A DNA stretch of 64,000 nt from Lachnospiraceae bacterium NK3A20 (GTDB taxonomy: Bacteria > Bacillota > Clostridia > Lachnospirales > Lachnospiraceae). Positions 43,136 through 52,206 of this stretch are shown here, in pieces. The DNA lies in NCBI GenBank assembly GCA_900107575.1, contig FNQX01000010.1:56867-120866 (forward strand), read 5' to 3'. Under the pieces are notes generated by a model that had not been told where the DNA came from, did not search any database, and saw only the letters and a program-made list of their open reading frames with translations. Each line of letters begins with the position of its first letter. The stretch's first letter is position 1. The position numbers and the translations under genes were made by a program.

Positions 43136-43852
43136 ATGCTGAAGGAGCTGAACAGTCCGTTTCTGTATCTGATCTGCGGCGGCATCATTGCGTTTGTTGC
43201 CGTTGTCTGTGTGATCTTCCTCGTGCGGGCTTACCGCGCGGGCATTGCCGTCGGCATGGACCGGGCGAAATTAAAGCGTGCGATCACTTCCAGCATTACG
43301 TTCTCAATCCTGCCCAGCGTCGGCATTCTCCTCGGCGTCATCGCGCTCTCCGGAAGTCTTGGCACACCCTGGCCGTGGCTGCGGCTGTCGGTCATCGGCG
43401 CGCTGCATTATGAGACGCAGGTTGCGGAAGCAGCCGCGGAGCAGGTCGGCATTGGCGGCCTGTCTGCCTCGTCCATGACGCCGAAAGCCTTCGCGACGAT
43501 CGCCCTGCTCATGAGTATCTGCATCATGTGGGGTATGGTCCTGTCCCTGTTCTTCAACAAAAGATATACGAAGCAGCTGAACCGCCAGAGCGGGAGAGGA
43601 TCAGGCAGCAGGAACTTTGCTGACTCCGCCATGAGTGCGATGTTCATTGGCCTTGTCAGCGCGTACATCGGCAATTACATCGGAGGCACTGTGCGCGGGA
43701 GAGGGATGACGCCCCTCATCGTATGTCTGGTATCGGCTTGTGTCATGGCGATCTTCACCTGGCTCTCTGAGAAGAAACACATGGAAGTCCTCGAGAGCTT
43801 CTCAATCGCCGGCAGTATGCTGATCGGTATGCTGGCAGCCGTGCTGCTGTAG
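43136..43852 (+). CDS. DUF5058-type integral membrane protein
   Basis: 238 residues with six to seven membrane segments. The sequence resembles the DUF5058 family: YLICGGIIAFVAVVCVIFLV at the N-terminus, SITFSILPSVGILLGVIALS (near 53-72) and SAMFIGLVSAYIGNYIGG (near 160-178). The family has no known function. I choose the ATG at 43136 behind GAGGAGGGG; the longer frame upstream has no support. The next membrane protein begins 12 bases later and an anchored M20 peptidase overlaps that one, so the three gene products probably act together, for example in uptake and cleavage of a small conjugate (inference). Confidence 0.75.
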   Translation: MLKELNSPFLYLICGGIIAFVAVVCVIFLVRAYRAGIAVGMDRAKLKRAITSSITFSILPSVGILLGVIALSGSLGTPWPWLRLSVIGALHYETQVAEAAAEQVGIGGLSASSMTPKAFATIALLMSICIMWGMVLSLFFNKRYTKQLNRQSGRGSGSRNFADSAMSAMFIGLVSAYIGNYIGGTVRGRGMTPLIVCLVSACVMAIFTWLSEKKHMEVLESFSIAGSMLIGMLAAVLL

Positions 43853-43863
43853 GGGAGGACTTG

Positions 43864-44667
43864 ATGATGAGAAGAGAATCAAGGCAGACTGATCATCTCC
43901 CGAAGAATACATCGAAGGTGACCACACCGGTTGTAAGTTCTGATACGCGAAGGCTTGCAGCCGGCCAGGTGGAAACTGACAGGGAAGTGTCTACAGATAA
44001 TCTTAGCCGATATACTGAGGGCACGCATATGATCGGGCGGATTGCCACGCTCATCACCCTGGCGATGCTGATCGGCGCGCCGTTCGTAATCGGTCTCTAT
44101 CTTGGTGCGCTCCCGGATCTGGGCGCCGCCGCGAAGGCATTCCTTGCGGTTGGTCTCGTGTGGACGGTTTCCAGCGTCGTGGAGTTCCTTGTCTACACGC
44201 CGATGCTGGGCTCCGGGGGAGGGTATCTTGCCTTTATTTCCGGGAACCTTATCAACATGAAGATCCCATGTGCGATGAACGCGAGAGAAATCGTGGGGAC
44301 GAAAACCGGGACACCGGAGAATGAGATTGTCTCCACACTCTCGATTGCCGCGTCCAGCCTTGTGACGATACTGGTCCTGGCCGTGGGCGTACTCCTGCTC
44401 GTGCCGTTGCAGCCGATCTTGCAGAGCGAGATGCTGGCACCTGCCTTTGACAACGTGGTTCCCGCGCTGTTCGGCGCCATGGCTTATCAGTATTACCGTA
44501 AGAATTGGAAGCTGGCCCTGGTGCCGCTCGTTCTCATGAGCCTTCTGTTCATCGCGGTACCTTCGCTGGCGTCTCAGACCAGCATTCTGATCCTGCCGGC
44601 AGGAGCCATCACCATCGCGCTCGCCTGGCTGCAGTTCAGATCCGGGGAAGGGAGGTCTCGTTTATGA
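43864..44667 (+). CDS. Integral membrane partner of the DUF5058-type protein
   Basis: About 267 residues. The first 55 are hydrophilic and probably cytoplasmic, followed by six to seven membrane segments. Noteworthy is a re-entrant-like Gly stretch (LGSGGGYLAFISGNLINMKI) and the polar loop AREIVGTKTGTPENEIVSTL, conserved-looking features of a transporter pore or binding site. I know no named family. SD GGGGAGG is followed by TTG-ATG-ATG; I take the first ATG. Its stop overlaps the start of the M20 gene by four bases, indicating translational coupling. Confidence 0.7.
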   Translation: MMRRESRQTDHLPKNTSKVTTPVVSSDTRRLAAGQVETDREVSTDNLSRYTEGTHMIGRIATLITLAMLIGAPFVIGLYLGALPDLGAAAKAFLAVGLVWTVSSVVEFLVYTPMLGSGGGYLAFISGNLINMKIPCAMNAREIVGTKTGTPENEIVSTLSIAASSLVTILVLAVGVLLLVPLQPILQSEMLAPAFDNVVPALFGAMAYQYYRKNWKLALVPLVLMSLLFIAVPSLASQTSILILPAGAITIALAWLQFRSGEGRSRL

Positions 44668-46118
44668 AGATTGTTCTCTACACTTTATTAGCGGTTCTGA
44701 TCGCGCTCATTGTGTTGCTGCTCATCGCGGTGATCCGAACGCTCCGTATGCCGCGAAAAGTCTCGACTTATGTGCCGGATCAGAAGGACGCTGGTCGCGC
44801 GATGCTGTATGCGGGGAAACTCTCCCGCATGGTGCAGTGCGAGACGGTTTCCCACGAGGGCGTGCACGAGAGAGAGAAATTCCTCCGGTTTCATGGGCTC
44901 TTGCAGGAGCTGTTCCCGCTGGTCCACAGAGAGCTCGAAAAGACGGAGATTGACGGGAACCTTTTGTTCTACTGGAAGGGGAAGCGGCACGATCGGCCGC
45001 TCGTTCTCATGAGCCATCAGGATGTGGTCCCGGCGGACGGCGACTGGACTCACGCGCCGTTCTCCGGGGACATCGCGGATGGCAAGGTCTGGGGGAGAGG
45101 CGCGTCGGATACGAAGTGTTCCGTCATGGGGTTTTTCCAGGCAGTCGAAGAGCTGCTCGCGGCGGGCTATGTGCCGGAGCAGGATGTCTGGCTCTCTTCC
45201 TCCTGCACAGAGGAGTGGGCAGGAGACGGTTGTCCGAAGCTCGTGGACTATTTGCAAACAAAAGGCGTCCATCCATGGCTTGTCTGCGATGAAGGCGGTG
45301 GCATCATCACGGAGCCTGTCGCCGGCATCCCGGGGAACTTCGCGATGGTCGGCGTCTTTGAGAAGGGCAAGGCGGATGTGAAATTCACGGCGAGGAGCAG
45401 CGGAGGTCACGCGAGCGCGCCCTCCAAAGGCTCCCCGATCGCAAGGCTCTCGGATTTCGTCCACAGTGTGGAGCACCACAATCCCTTCGCCAGATACATG
45501 ATGCCGGAAGTGCAGGCAATGTTCGAGACACTGGCGCCGTATGCTTCCTTCCCGCTGCGGCTCCTGTTCGGGAACATGTGGCTGTTCAGGCCGCTCCTTG
45601 TATCCCTCATGCCTGCGATTTCCGCACAGGCGGGAGCAATGCTGCAAACAACGATCGCCTTTACCATGCAGTCAGGCTCCAATGCCTGCAACGTGATGCC
45701 GGATGTGGCGACACTGGGCGCGAACCTTCGCTTCATTCCGCACCAGGGCATGGCAGAGAGTCTCCATCTCATAGAGAAGAGGGCGAAACGGTACGGTCTG
45801 TCCATGGAAGTGGGGCACACAAATGATTACACGGCACCGATCAATATTCACGGGGAGGCATTCCGTCTCGTGGAGGACACGATTGAGAAGACCTTCCCGG
45901 GGCTTGCCGGCAGTCCCTATGTGATGACGGGTGCAACCGACGCCAGGTGCTATCAGAAGATCTGTAACAATGTGGTGCGCTTCGCGCCTGTGATTTACGG
46001 GCCGGAGCAGATGAAGGGAATGCACGGTCTCAATGAGAACATTGAATACAGGTGTCTGCCGGGGTGTGTGGATTTCTACAAGAATCTGATCGCGGCGGTC
46101 GGGGAAACGGAGGAGTGA
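44664..46118 (+). CDS. Membrane-anchored M20 family peptidase (CPS1/PM20D1-like)
   Basis: 484 residues. A single N-terminal membrane segment (about 3-25) precedes the M20 metal-binding core: VLMSHQDVVPADGDW (first His, near 117), GRGASDTKCSVMGF (bridging Asp), and CTEEWAGD (catalytic Glu pair), with a lid domain at about 230-370. Length and the PFSGDIADGKVWGRG box are like carboxypeptidase S and PM20D1, which hydrolyse N-acyl amino acids or dipeptides. The start overlaps the preceding membrane gene (ATGA). Whether the catalytic part faces outside or inside depends on topology not visible here; the few basic residues after the anchor are ambiguous. Confidence 0.88.
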   Translation: MKIVLYTLLAVLIALIVLLLIAVIRTLRMPRKVSTYVPDQKDAGRAMLYAGKLSRMVQCETVSHEGVHEREKFLRFHGLLQELFPLVHRELEKTEIDGNLLFYWKGKRHDRPLVLMSHQDVVPADGDWTHAPFSGDIADGKVWGRGASDTKCSVMGFFQAVEELLAAGYVPEQDVWLSSSCTEEWAGDGCPKLVDYLQTKGVHPWLVCDEGGGIITEPVAGIPGNFAMVGVFEKGKADVKFTARSSGGHASAPSKGSPIARLSDFVHSVEHHNPFARYMMPEVQAMFETLAPYASFPLRLLFGNMWLFRPLLVSLMPAISAQAGAMLQTTIAFTMQSGSNACNVMPDVATLGANLRFIPHQGMAESLHLIEKRAKRYGLSMEVGHTNDYTAPINIHGEAFRLVEDTIEKTFPGLAGSPYVMTGATDARCYQKICNNVVRFAPVIYGPEQMKGMHGLNENIEYRCLPGCVDFYKNLIAAVGETEE

Positions 46119-46120
46119 GC

Positions 46121-47263
46121 TTGAGAATCAGGGGAGCGAGAGTTTACACGAAACGGGGCGTGTTCGAGGACGCGGACATCAACATCCGGAATGGATATTT
46201 CACGAGTGAAGAAGAGAGCGATGAAGTGTTCGATGCGACGGGGCTTCTGGCGATACCGGGACTTCTGGATATTCACTTCCATGGCGCGATGAACGACGAC
46301 GTCTGTGACGGCACGAGAGAGGCATTCCAGTCGATCGCGGACTATGAGCTCTCCCAGGGCGTCACCGCGATCTGTCCCGCAACGCTGACGTTGCCGGTAT
46401 CGGAACTGATGGGCATCCTGCGCGTTGGCGCTTCGTTTGCGAAGAGCGAACACACAGGGGCCGACCTTATCGGTTTCAACATGGAAGGGCCTTTCATCAG
46501 CCATGCGAAAAAAGGAGCGCAGAATGAGAGCTATATCATTCGTGCGAATGAGGAGGATGTGGACCGGTTTCTTGCGGCATCTGAGGGACTCGTGAAGATC
46601 ATTGGCCTCGCCCCGGAAGAGAACCCGGACTACGAGAGCTACATCCGTGCGGTGAGGGACAAGGTGATCGTTTCTCTGGCACACACCAACGCGGGCTATC
46701 GAACGGCGATGGCAGCGTTTGCCGCCGGAGCTTCGCATGCCGTGCATCTCTACAATGCCATGACAGGGCTGCAGCACCGGGATCCCGGCGTCGTTGGGGC
46801 AGTTTCGGACAGCCCCTGGGTCAACGCGGAGATCATTTGCGACGGCATTCACATCCACCCCGCAGCAGTGCGCGCCGCTTTCTGCCTGAACGGGAGGGAG
46901 AGGATGATCCTTATCTCCGACAGCCTGCGCTCCACCGGCATGCCGGATGGGGAGTATCTTCTGGGCGGACAGACCGTGGTGAAAAAGGGCAGGTACTGCA
47001 CCTTGAGAGAGGGCGGGAATCTCGCGGGCTCCGTGACCAACCTCGCCGACTGTCTGCGCTATGCGGTGCGTCACATGGAGATCCCGCTGGAAACGGCGGT
47101 TGCCGCCGCGACGATCAACCCGGCGCGGGCGATCCACGAGGACAGACTTTACGGCTCCATCGAGCCCGGCAAGAAGGGGGATGTCGTTCTCCTTCGAAAC
47201 GACGAGGACCTGACACTTGCTGCTGTGATCAAGGACGGGAGAATTGTCGTAGATCATCGATGA
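46121..47263 (+). CDS. nagA: N-acetylglucosamine-6-phosphate deacetylase
   Basis: 380 residues in the amidohydrolase fold. Seen are the HxH in LLDIHFHGAMND, the metal Glu in FNMEGPFIS, His in SLAHTNAGY and AVHLYNAMTGL, and the catalytic Asp in ILISDSLRSTGM. It removes acetate from GlcNAc-6-phosphate during recycling of peptidoglycan or use of host glycans. I choose the TTG at 46121, six bases after GGAGGA and two bases after the M20 stop; no ATG is available. nagB is not adjacent. The terminator behind it ends the four-gene unit. Confidence 0.92.
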   Translation: MRIRGARVYTKRGVFEDADINIRNGYFTSEEESDEVFDATGLLAIPGLLDIHFHGAMNDDVCDGTREAFQSIADYELSQGVTAICPATLTLPVSELMGILRVGASFAKSEHTGADLIGFNMEGPFISHAKKGAQNESYIIRANEEDVDRFLAASEGLVKIIGLAPEENPDYESYIRAVRDKVIVSLAHTNAGYRTAMAAFAAGASHAVHLYNAMTGLQHRDPGVVGAVSDSPWVNAEIICDGIHIHPAAVRAAFCLNGRERMILISDSLRSTGMPDGEYLLGGQTVVKKGRYCTLREGGNLAGSVTNLADCLRYAVRHMEIPLETAVAAATINPARAIHEDRLYGSIEPGKKGDVVLLRNDEDLTLAAVIKDGRIVVDHR

Positions 47264-47267
47264 GGGA

Positions 47268-47302
47268 AAAATATCAGGTTTTCAATGAACCTGATATTTT
47301 TT
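47268..47302. terminator. Terminator after nagA
   Basis: AAAATATCAGGTT pairs perfectly with AACCTGATATTTT and is followed by further T; usable in both directions. Confidence 0.88.
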
Positions 47303-47359
47303 TGATGGAAATCGGCGCGGGCAGGGCATACTCTGTTAAAGGAAGGGTATGCACTCGTT

Positions 47360-48754
47360 ATGAATTCAGAAGTCAGCAGTCAATACAATGAAACAGCAAT
47401 CCGAAGCTCCGCCGGGGAAGATGAGGCGAAACTCTCCACAGTGATCCGCATTGCCTGGCCTGCAGTGCTGGAGTCTTTTTTCCTCTCTCTGGCAGGTATG
47501 ATTGATACGCTGATGGTTTCCGCCATCGGCTCGGACGCGGTGGCCGCGGTAGGTCTCACCCAGCAGCCGAAATTCCTGGGGCTTGCCATCTTCTTCGCCA
47601 TGAACACAGCCGTCGCGGCACTGACGGCGAGAAGGAAGGGGCAGAAGGACAGGGCAGGCGCCAACGCAACACTCTCGACGGCACTTCTGCTCGCGGTATT
47701 CTTCACAGTCATCGTCACGGTGATCTTCGTCGGAGCAGCCTCGCCGATCATGAGATTCTGCGGCTCCAATGAAGATACCCACGCGGGGGCTGTCATTTAT
47801 TTTCGCATTATCATGGGCGGCACACTCATCAACGCGATCGGCATGGTAATCAACGCGGCGCAGCGCGGCTGCGGCAACACGAAGATCGCGATGGTCTCCA
47901 ACGTCGTTTCGTCCATCGTGAACATCACCGGCAACTACTGTCTGATCGGCGGTCATTTCGGCTTCCCGGCGATGGGCATCACGGGCGCTGCCATCGCGAC
48001 GGTCATAGGCACCGTCTTCTCCATGGCGATCAGCATCGCATCCCTCTTCCGCAGGGACTCTTTCCTGAGCCTTCCTTATATCATCACGAACCGCTGCTGG
48101 AAGAGGCAGGGGACGATCGGCTCCATCATGAAGCTCTCTGTCTCCACGTTCACAGAGCAGGTGCTCATGCGCATCGGGTTCATGTCGACAGCCATCATGG
48201 CGGCAGATATGGGTACCGCGGCCATGGCGGCGCACCAGGTCGGCATGAACTGCCTCGGTCTGTCTTTCTCCTTCGGAGACGGTCTGCAGCAGGCAGCAGT
48301 CTCCCTTATCGGGCAGAGCCTCGGCGAAGGCAGGACGAAGCGCGCGAAACGTTACGGCTGGAAGTGTGAGGGGATCGCACTCTGCCTTGCCGCGATGATG
48401 TTCCTCGTCTACGGCTTCGGCGGCAGATTCATCTACAGTCTGTTCTTCACAGAAGAGAACATCATTGAAATGGGCGTTGGGATCACAAGGATCATCATGA
48501 TCACCGTGCTGTTCCAGGTGTGCCAGGTTGTCTTCACAGGGTGCCTGCGCGGCGCCGGGGACGTCGTCTACACGATGATCACCTCGACCATCTGCGTCAC
48601 CTTCGTACGCACCATTGTTTCCTACATTTTCTGCTATCCGCTGGGTCTTGGCATCTACGGCATCTGGATCGGCGTCCTGGCCGACCAGTTCTGCCGGCTG
48701 AATTTCTCCGGCTGGCATTTTGGCGGCGGCAAGTGGATGAAGATCTCGATCTGA
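47360..48754 (+). CDS. MATE family multidrug efflux protein
   Basis: 464 residues with 12 membrane segments in two halves of similar pattern (WPAVLESFFLSLAGMIDTLM at the first helix). The DinF/NorM-like blocks GTLINAIGMVINAAQRGCGN and VFTGCLRGAGDVVYTM are present. It would export cationic compounds in exchange for Na+ or H+. It has its own upstream region after the nagA terminator and no regulator next to it. Substrate range cannot be predicted. Confidence 0.9.
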   Translation: MNSEVSSQYNETAIRSSAGEDEAKLSTVIRIAWPAVLESFFLSLAGMIDTLMVSAIGSDAVAAVGLTQQPKFLGLAIFFAMNTAVAALTARRKGQKDRAGANATLSTALLLAVFFTVIVTVIFVGAASPIMRFCGSNEDTHAGAVIYFRIIMGGTLINAIGMVINAAQRGCGNTKIAMVSNVVSSIVNITGNYCLIGGHFGFPAMGITGAAIATVIGTVFSMAISIASLFRRDSFLSLPYIITNRCWKRQGTIGSIMKLSVSTFTEQVLMRIGFMSTAIMAADMGTAAMAAHQVGMNCLGLSFSFGDGLQQAAVSLIGQSLGEGRTKRAKRYGWKCEGIALCLAAMMFLVYGFGGRFIYSLFFTEENIIEMGVGITRIIMITVLFQVCQVVFTGCLRGAGDVVYTMITSTICVTFVRTIVSYIFCYPLGLGIYGIWIGVLADQFCRLNFSGWHFGGGKWMKISI

Positions 48755-48828
48755 AAATGGAAAATCATGAAAGCCCGCAAAAATATCAGAGTTCTGTCAA
48801 ATTGCATGAGGGTAATTTGGTTAATCCA

Positions 48829-48837
48829 TGATATACT
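48829..48837 (+). promoter_or_regulatory. Extended -10 before the unknown two-TM gene
   Basis: TGATATACT (TGn plus TATACT) lies 34 bases before the start codon. No -35 box is seen at the usual distance, as is common with extended -10 promoters. Confidence 0.5.
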
Positions 48838-48870
48838 CAATGAAATTTTGAATTCGGAGGGGGATCATTC

Positions 48871-49992
48871 ATGCAAAAGAAGCTTTTCAGGACGGGCACT
48901 GCCGGCACGATATTCATCTGCATCCTGCTGGGGGCGATGGCTGCATTTTTCGCGGTGCTGCTCGCCGGAATACTCAGCATTTCGTTCTATGGGGCGGATA
49001 TTGCGGATGCGGACAGCTACGGGGATTATGTGTATCTCGATGCCAGTTATCTCAGCGGATCTTTCGCTTCGGACGATGAGGGGAACGAGTACATCTTCGC
49101 TACCATGCAGGAAGACGAGAAATGGTATGATTATATCGTCGGCATGCCGGCATCCGTCTATGAGAGCGAGGACATCCAGAAGCTTGTGCGCAGCGATGAA
49201 GCGCCGGACAGTCCGTTCCGGCTTCGCGGGACGCTCATGGAGACGACGGACGAGCTGGATCAACTGGCGCAGGAAGCGTATTCCTCTTACATGGATCTTA
49301 CGGAGGAAGAGGATGCTGCGGACTATCTGGGCCGCGTCTGCCTCATGTACGAGCCGTCAGGAAACAATCTGTCCAGGGTTGGCGGCGGGATCTGGGTCGC
49401 CATCATATTCATGGCAGCGGTGATCATTCTGTGGATTGTTGAACTCATCCTGCAGATCAGGAGACAGAGACGCAAAAACAGGAAGATTACTAAAGCCAAG
49501 CGACTCTACGAGACTGATCCTGATTATCAGAACGGTGTGAGGCAGATCGAAGAGCCGGACACGCAGTATTTCAAAAGCTGTAAGTGTTATATCACAAGAG
49601 ATTATGTCGTGAGTTTCCAGGACGGGCTGGAGGTTTTCCGCCTGGATAAGATCAGTGAGCTCTATGGATATGATAAACATCAGTATCGCCCGGGACTTGC
49701 GGTTCTGTTCGGGGCTCTGGCTTCGCTCTCCTCGGATCATTGTCTGGTCGTGCTGACCTTGGATGGGGAAGTGCACATGTTCGCACGGCTTGCGGCAGCT
49801 CTGAAACCGCACAATAAGATCGTTGCGGCTATTCTGCAGAAGAATCGCGCCGTCCTTCTCGGAAGAGAGAATATTCCGGCACAGTCCGTGCAGGAGCCGC
49901 TGGAACAGCTGAATCTTGCCAGAATCAAGGGCTTCTATGGCGGAACCGATGTCTGGAGCGGGCGGAGTCTTAAGAACTTCAGTATCGAATAA
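48871..49992 (+). CDS. Unknown two-TM protein with cytoplasmic PH-like domain
   Basis: 373 residues. Membrane segments lie at about 12-36 and 171-195, framing an acidic extracytoplasmic domain of 135 residues. The cytoplasmic C-terminal part (about 225-345) has alternating strands (KCYITRDYVVSFQDG, LEVFRLDKISELYGY, LVVLTLDGEVHMFARL) that recall bacterial PH-like domains. I do not recognise a characterised family. SD GGAGGGGG precedes the ATG. It is the only gene between MATE and the L,D-transpeptidase and is closed by a hairpin, so it may be a free-standing envelope sensor or membrane-organising protein; that is inference. Confidence 0.7.
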   Translation: MQKKLFRTGTAGTIFICILLGAMAAFFAVLLAGILSISFYGADIADADSYGDYVYLDASYLSGSFASDDEGNEYIFATMQEDEKWYDYIVGMPASVYESEDIQKLVRSDEAPDSPFRLRGTLMETTDELDQLAQEAYSSYMDLTEEEDAADYLGRVCLMYEPSGNNLSRVGGGIWVAIIFMAAVIILWIVELILQIRRQRRKNRKITKAKRLYETDPDYQNGVRQIEEPDTQYFKSCKCYITRDYVVSFQDGLEVFRLDKISELYGYDKHQYRPGLAVLFGALASLSSDHCLVVLTLDGEVHMFARLAAALKPHNKIVAAILQKNRAVLLGRENIPAQSVQEPLEQLNLARIKGFYGGTDVWSGRSLKNFSIE

Positions 49993-50038
49993 CGGCGGTT
50001 GTCAGAGGCCGTACGTTTTATATCAACTGCAAATCTGT

Positions 50039-50080
50039 GGTCATCAAATCAGAAAATGTGTTCGATTTGATGGCCGCTTT
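50039..50080 (+). terminator. Terminator after the unknown two-TM gene
   Basis: GGTCATCAAATC pairs with GATTTGATGGCC (one bulge) over a 13-base loop, followed by GCTTTTG. Confidence 0.65.
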
Positions 50081-50181
50081 TGTATGATTGATGGTATGAT
50101 GGATGAAGAGAAGTGACAGGATATCCTCAGCAGTAAGGACAGGATCAAGACGTTTGGAATACTTCGGATCGGACTGATTGC

Positions 50182-52053
50182 ATGGCACGCAGGAAAACAA
50201 CAAAGACAGACAGCAGCGCGAAAAAATCCGGAACCGCTCCTGCAGGCAAAACGAAAAAGCGTACGTCTCGCGCGTCAAAGGCTGTGAAGCTGCAGCCGGA
50301 AGCTGCGGCTGCCAGTAAGGATCAGATACAGATACCGAATATCTATACGAGGAGTGATCTGCGGGAGAGCTCGTATCGGCCGCGGAGTGCGGCAATGGCA
50401 GGGAACGCCCGGGCGATGAGACGTCCTGTTCCATCGGAGGAATACAGCCGTGACCGGGATACTGACGGGCAGGACGCGGTTCGCGGCCGACAGGAAATTA
50501 ACCGGAGCCGGTCCGCCGGTCGTGCTCGGAACAGCAGCCGGGGGCATGGCAGAGCTCAGAGCATCGGTGCTGCCAGTCGGGTTCGGGACGCCGGTCAGGG
50601 AATGAACAGAGCACAGAGCACTCATCGGGGGCAGGGCGCCGGCAGCACCGGTCGGGCACAGGGCAGGAAGAACCGCCGCCTTCTGATCGTGCCCATTATT
50701 CTCATCCTGATCATTGCCGCCGGCGCGGTCTTTACAGTTGATCGGCGGATCCGATATGAAAAAGGCGTAGAGAAATACACGACAGCTTTCCTGCCCGGCA
50801 CCAGCATCAACGGCGTCGATGTCTCCGATCAGTCGGTGCAAGAGGCGGCGAAAGAGCTGACCTTCACCCTGCCGGACGTGGATATCCAGCTGCAGGACGG
50901 CAGCTCGCAGCAGTTTAGCCTCGCTGATGTCGGCGGGAGCTACGACTACACCGCGGAGCTGGAGAAGCTCAAAGGGGAGCAGGATCCCAAGAGCTGGCAG
51001 AAGGAGAAGGGCAAGGCCTATACCGACATTTTGCCCGACCTCTCCTATGATGAATCCAAGGTGAGAGATGTCGTGCTGGCAATCCCCGCGGTGACGGATA
51101 AGAATGCGGTGCCGCCGGTGGACGCCTACATTGCGCAGACAGACTCTGGATTCGAGATCGTGCCGGAAGAGTATGGCTCGAAACTGGACGCGGACAAGCT
51201 GGTCGATCTTGTCGCCTCTTCTCTCAAAGAATGGAACTATTCCATTGATGCGACGGGCTGTTACGAGCAGCCGAAGATCACGGCGCAGGATCTGATGCTG
51301 ACAGATGCGATGTCGAATATCACAGGACTGGACATGCTCTATGTCAACATGTCGGGCGGGGAATCCGCGACCATCGACAAGGCGACGATCATGAGCTGGG
51401 TCAACTGGGACAAGGATACCAACGCGGTCACGATTGACTCGTCCAAGGTTCACTCCTACACGCAGGATCTGGCGCAGCAGTACAACACGCTGGGGACGAT
51501 CCGCACCTTTGTCACGCATCACGGCGATCGAATCCGGATTGGCGGCTCGGAAAAGGATACCTTTGGCTACAAGATGGATGTGGACACGACAGCGTCCCGT
51601 ATAGAGAACTGCATCCTGACGGGGACGAGAGAAGCGTGGGCCTACTGGCCGGTCGCGGGCTTCAAGCGGACGGAGAACAATGATTTCGGCTCCACCTATG
51701 TAGAAGTCAGCATCCGGGAGCAGCACCTCTGGTACTGGGTGAATGGCTCCGTTGTGCTGGATACGGACGTCGTCACCGGTGCGGGAGAAAATTCCACGAC
51801 GCCTGGTGTTTTCATGATCCTGGATAAGCAGTCACCCGCGGATCTGACCGGCGACAACTATGTTACGCACGTATCCTACTGGATGCCGGTCACCTACACC
51901 GGTACCGGCCTGCACGACGCCACCTGGCGGTCAGAGTTTGGGAAGGAGATCTATGTCTCGGGCGGCTCGCACGGCTGCATTAACATGCCACTCGATGTCG
52001 TGGAGCGGCTGTACAGCTCAATTGAGATGGGCACGCCGGTTATCATCTATTAA
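50182..52053 (+). CDS. L,D-transpeptidase (YkuD) with peptidoglycan-binding domain
   Basis: 623 residues. The first 165 are disordered and very rich in Arg, Ser, Gly and Ala, with near repeats of GRAQ/NRAQS. A membrane segment (about 172-192) is followed by a PG_binding_4-like region (about 215-335, 450) and a YkuD domain (about 510-623) with SGGSHGCINMPLDVVE, the catalytic Cys in HGC. It should form 3-3 cross-links or attach proteins to peptidoglycan outside the membrane. The long basic cytoplasmic tail is unusual and could bind nucleic acid or acidic phospholipid. SD is weak (the ATG follows GATTGC). Confidence 0.9.
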   Translation: MARRKTTKTDSSAKKSGTAPAGKTKKRTSRASKAVKLQPEAAAASKDQIQIPNIYTRSDLRESSYRPRSAAMAGNARAMRRPVPSEEYSRDRDTDGQDAVRGRQEINRSRSAGRARNSSRGHGRAQSIGAASRVRDAGQGMNRAQSTHRGQGAGSTGRAQGRKNRRLLIVPIILILIIAAGAVFTVDRRIRYEKGVEKYTTAFLPGTSINGVDVSDQSVQEAAKELTFTLPDVDIQLQDGSSQQFSLADVGGSYDYTAELEKLKGEQDPKSWQKEKGKAYTDILPDLSYDESKVRDVVLAIPAVTDKNAVPPVDAYIAQTDSGFEIVPEEYGSKLDADKLVDLVASSLKEWNYSIDATGCYEQPKITAQDLMLTDAMSNITGLDMLYVNMSGGESATIDKATIMSWVNWDKDTNAVTIDSSKVHSYTQDLAQQYNTLGTIRTFVTHHGDRIRIGGSEKDTFGYKMDVDTTASRIENCILTGTREAWAYWPVAGFKRTENNDFGSTYVEVSIREQHLWYWVNGSVVLDTDVVTGAGENSTTPGVFMILDKQSPADLTGDNYVTHVSYWMPVTYTGTGLHDATWRSEFGKEIYVSGGSHGCINMPLDVVERLYSSIEMGTPVIIY

Positions 52054-52164
52054 GAGATATTGGACGAAGAGAAAACAGCAGGCGGCTCTGCAGCATGGTG
52101 CGGAGCCCACGCTGTCTGCCTTAAGACTTTAAAATGGAAAGAACCTGTGCGAGCCGGATTAAAG

Positions 52165-52195
52165 GCAGTGCACCCCGAAAGGTCCCATCCGGGCT
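52165..52195 (-). repeat. 31-bp dispersed repeat, copy 2
   Basis: Reverse copy of 16854-16884 with one mismatch. On the minus strand it begins 11 bases after the stop of the small gene and pairs with AATCCGGCT (52152-52160) to form a stem-loop without U-tract. Confidence 0.75.
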
Positions 52196-52206
52196 ACTCA
52201 AATTCT

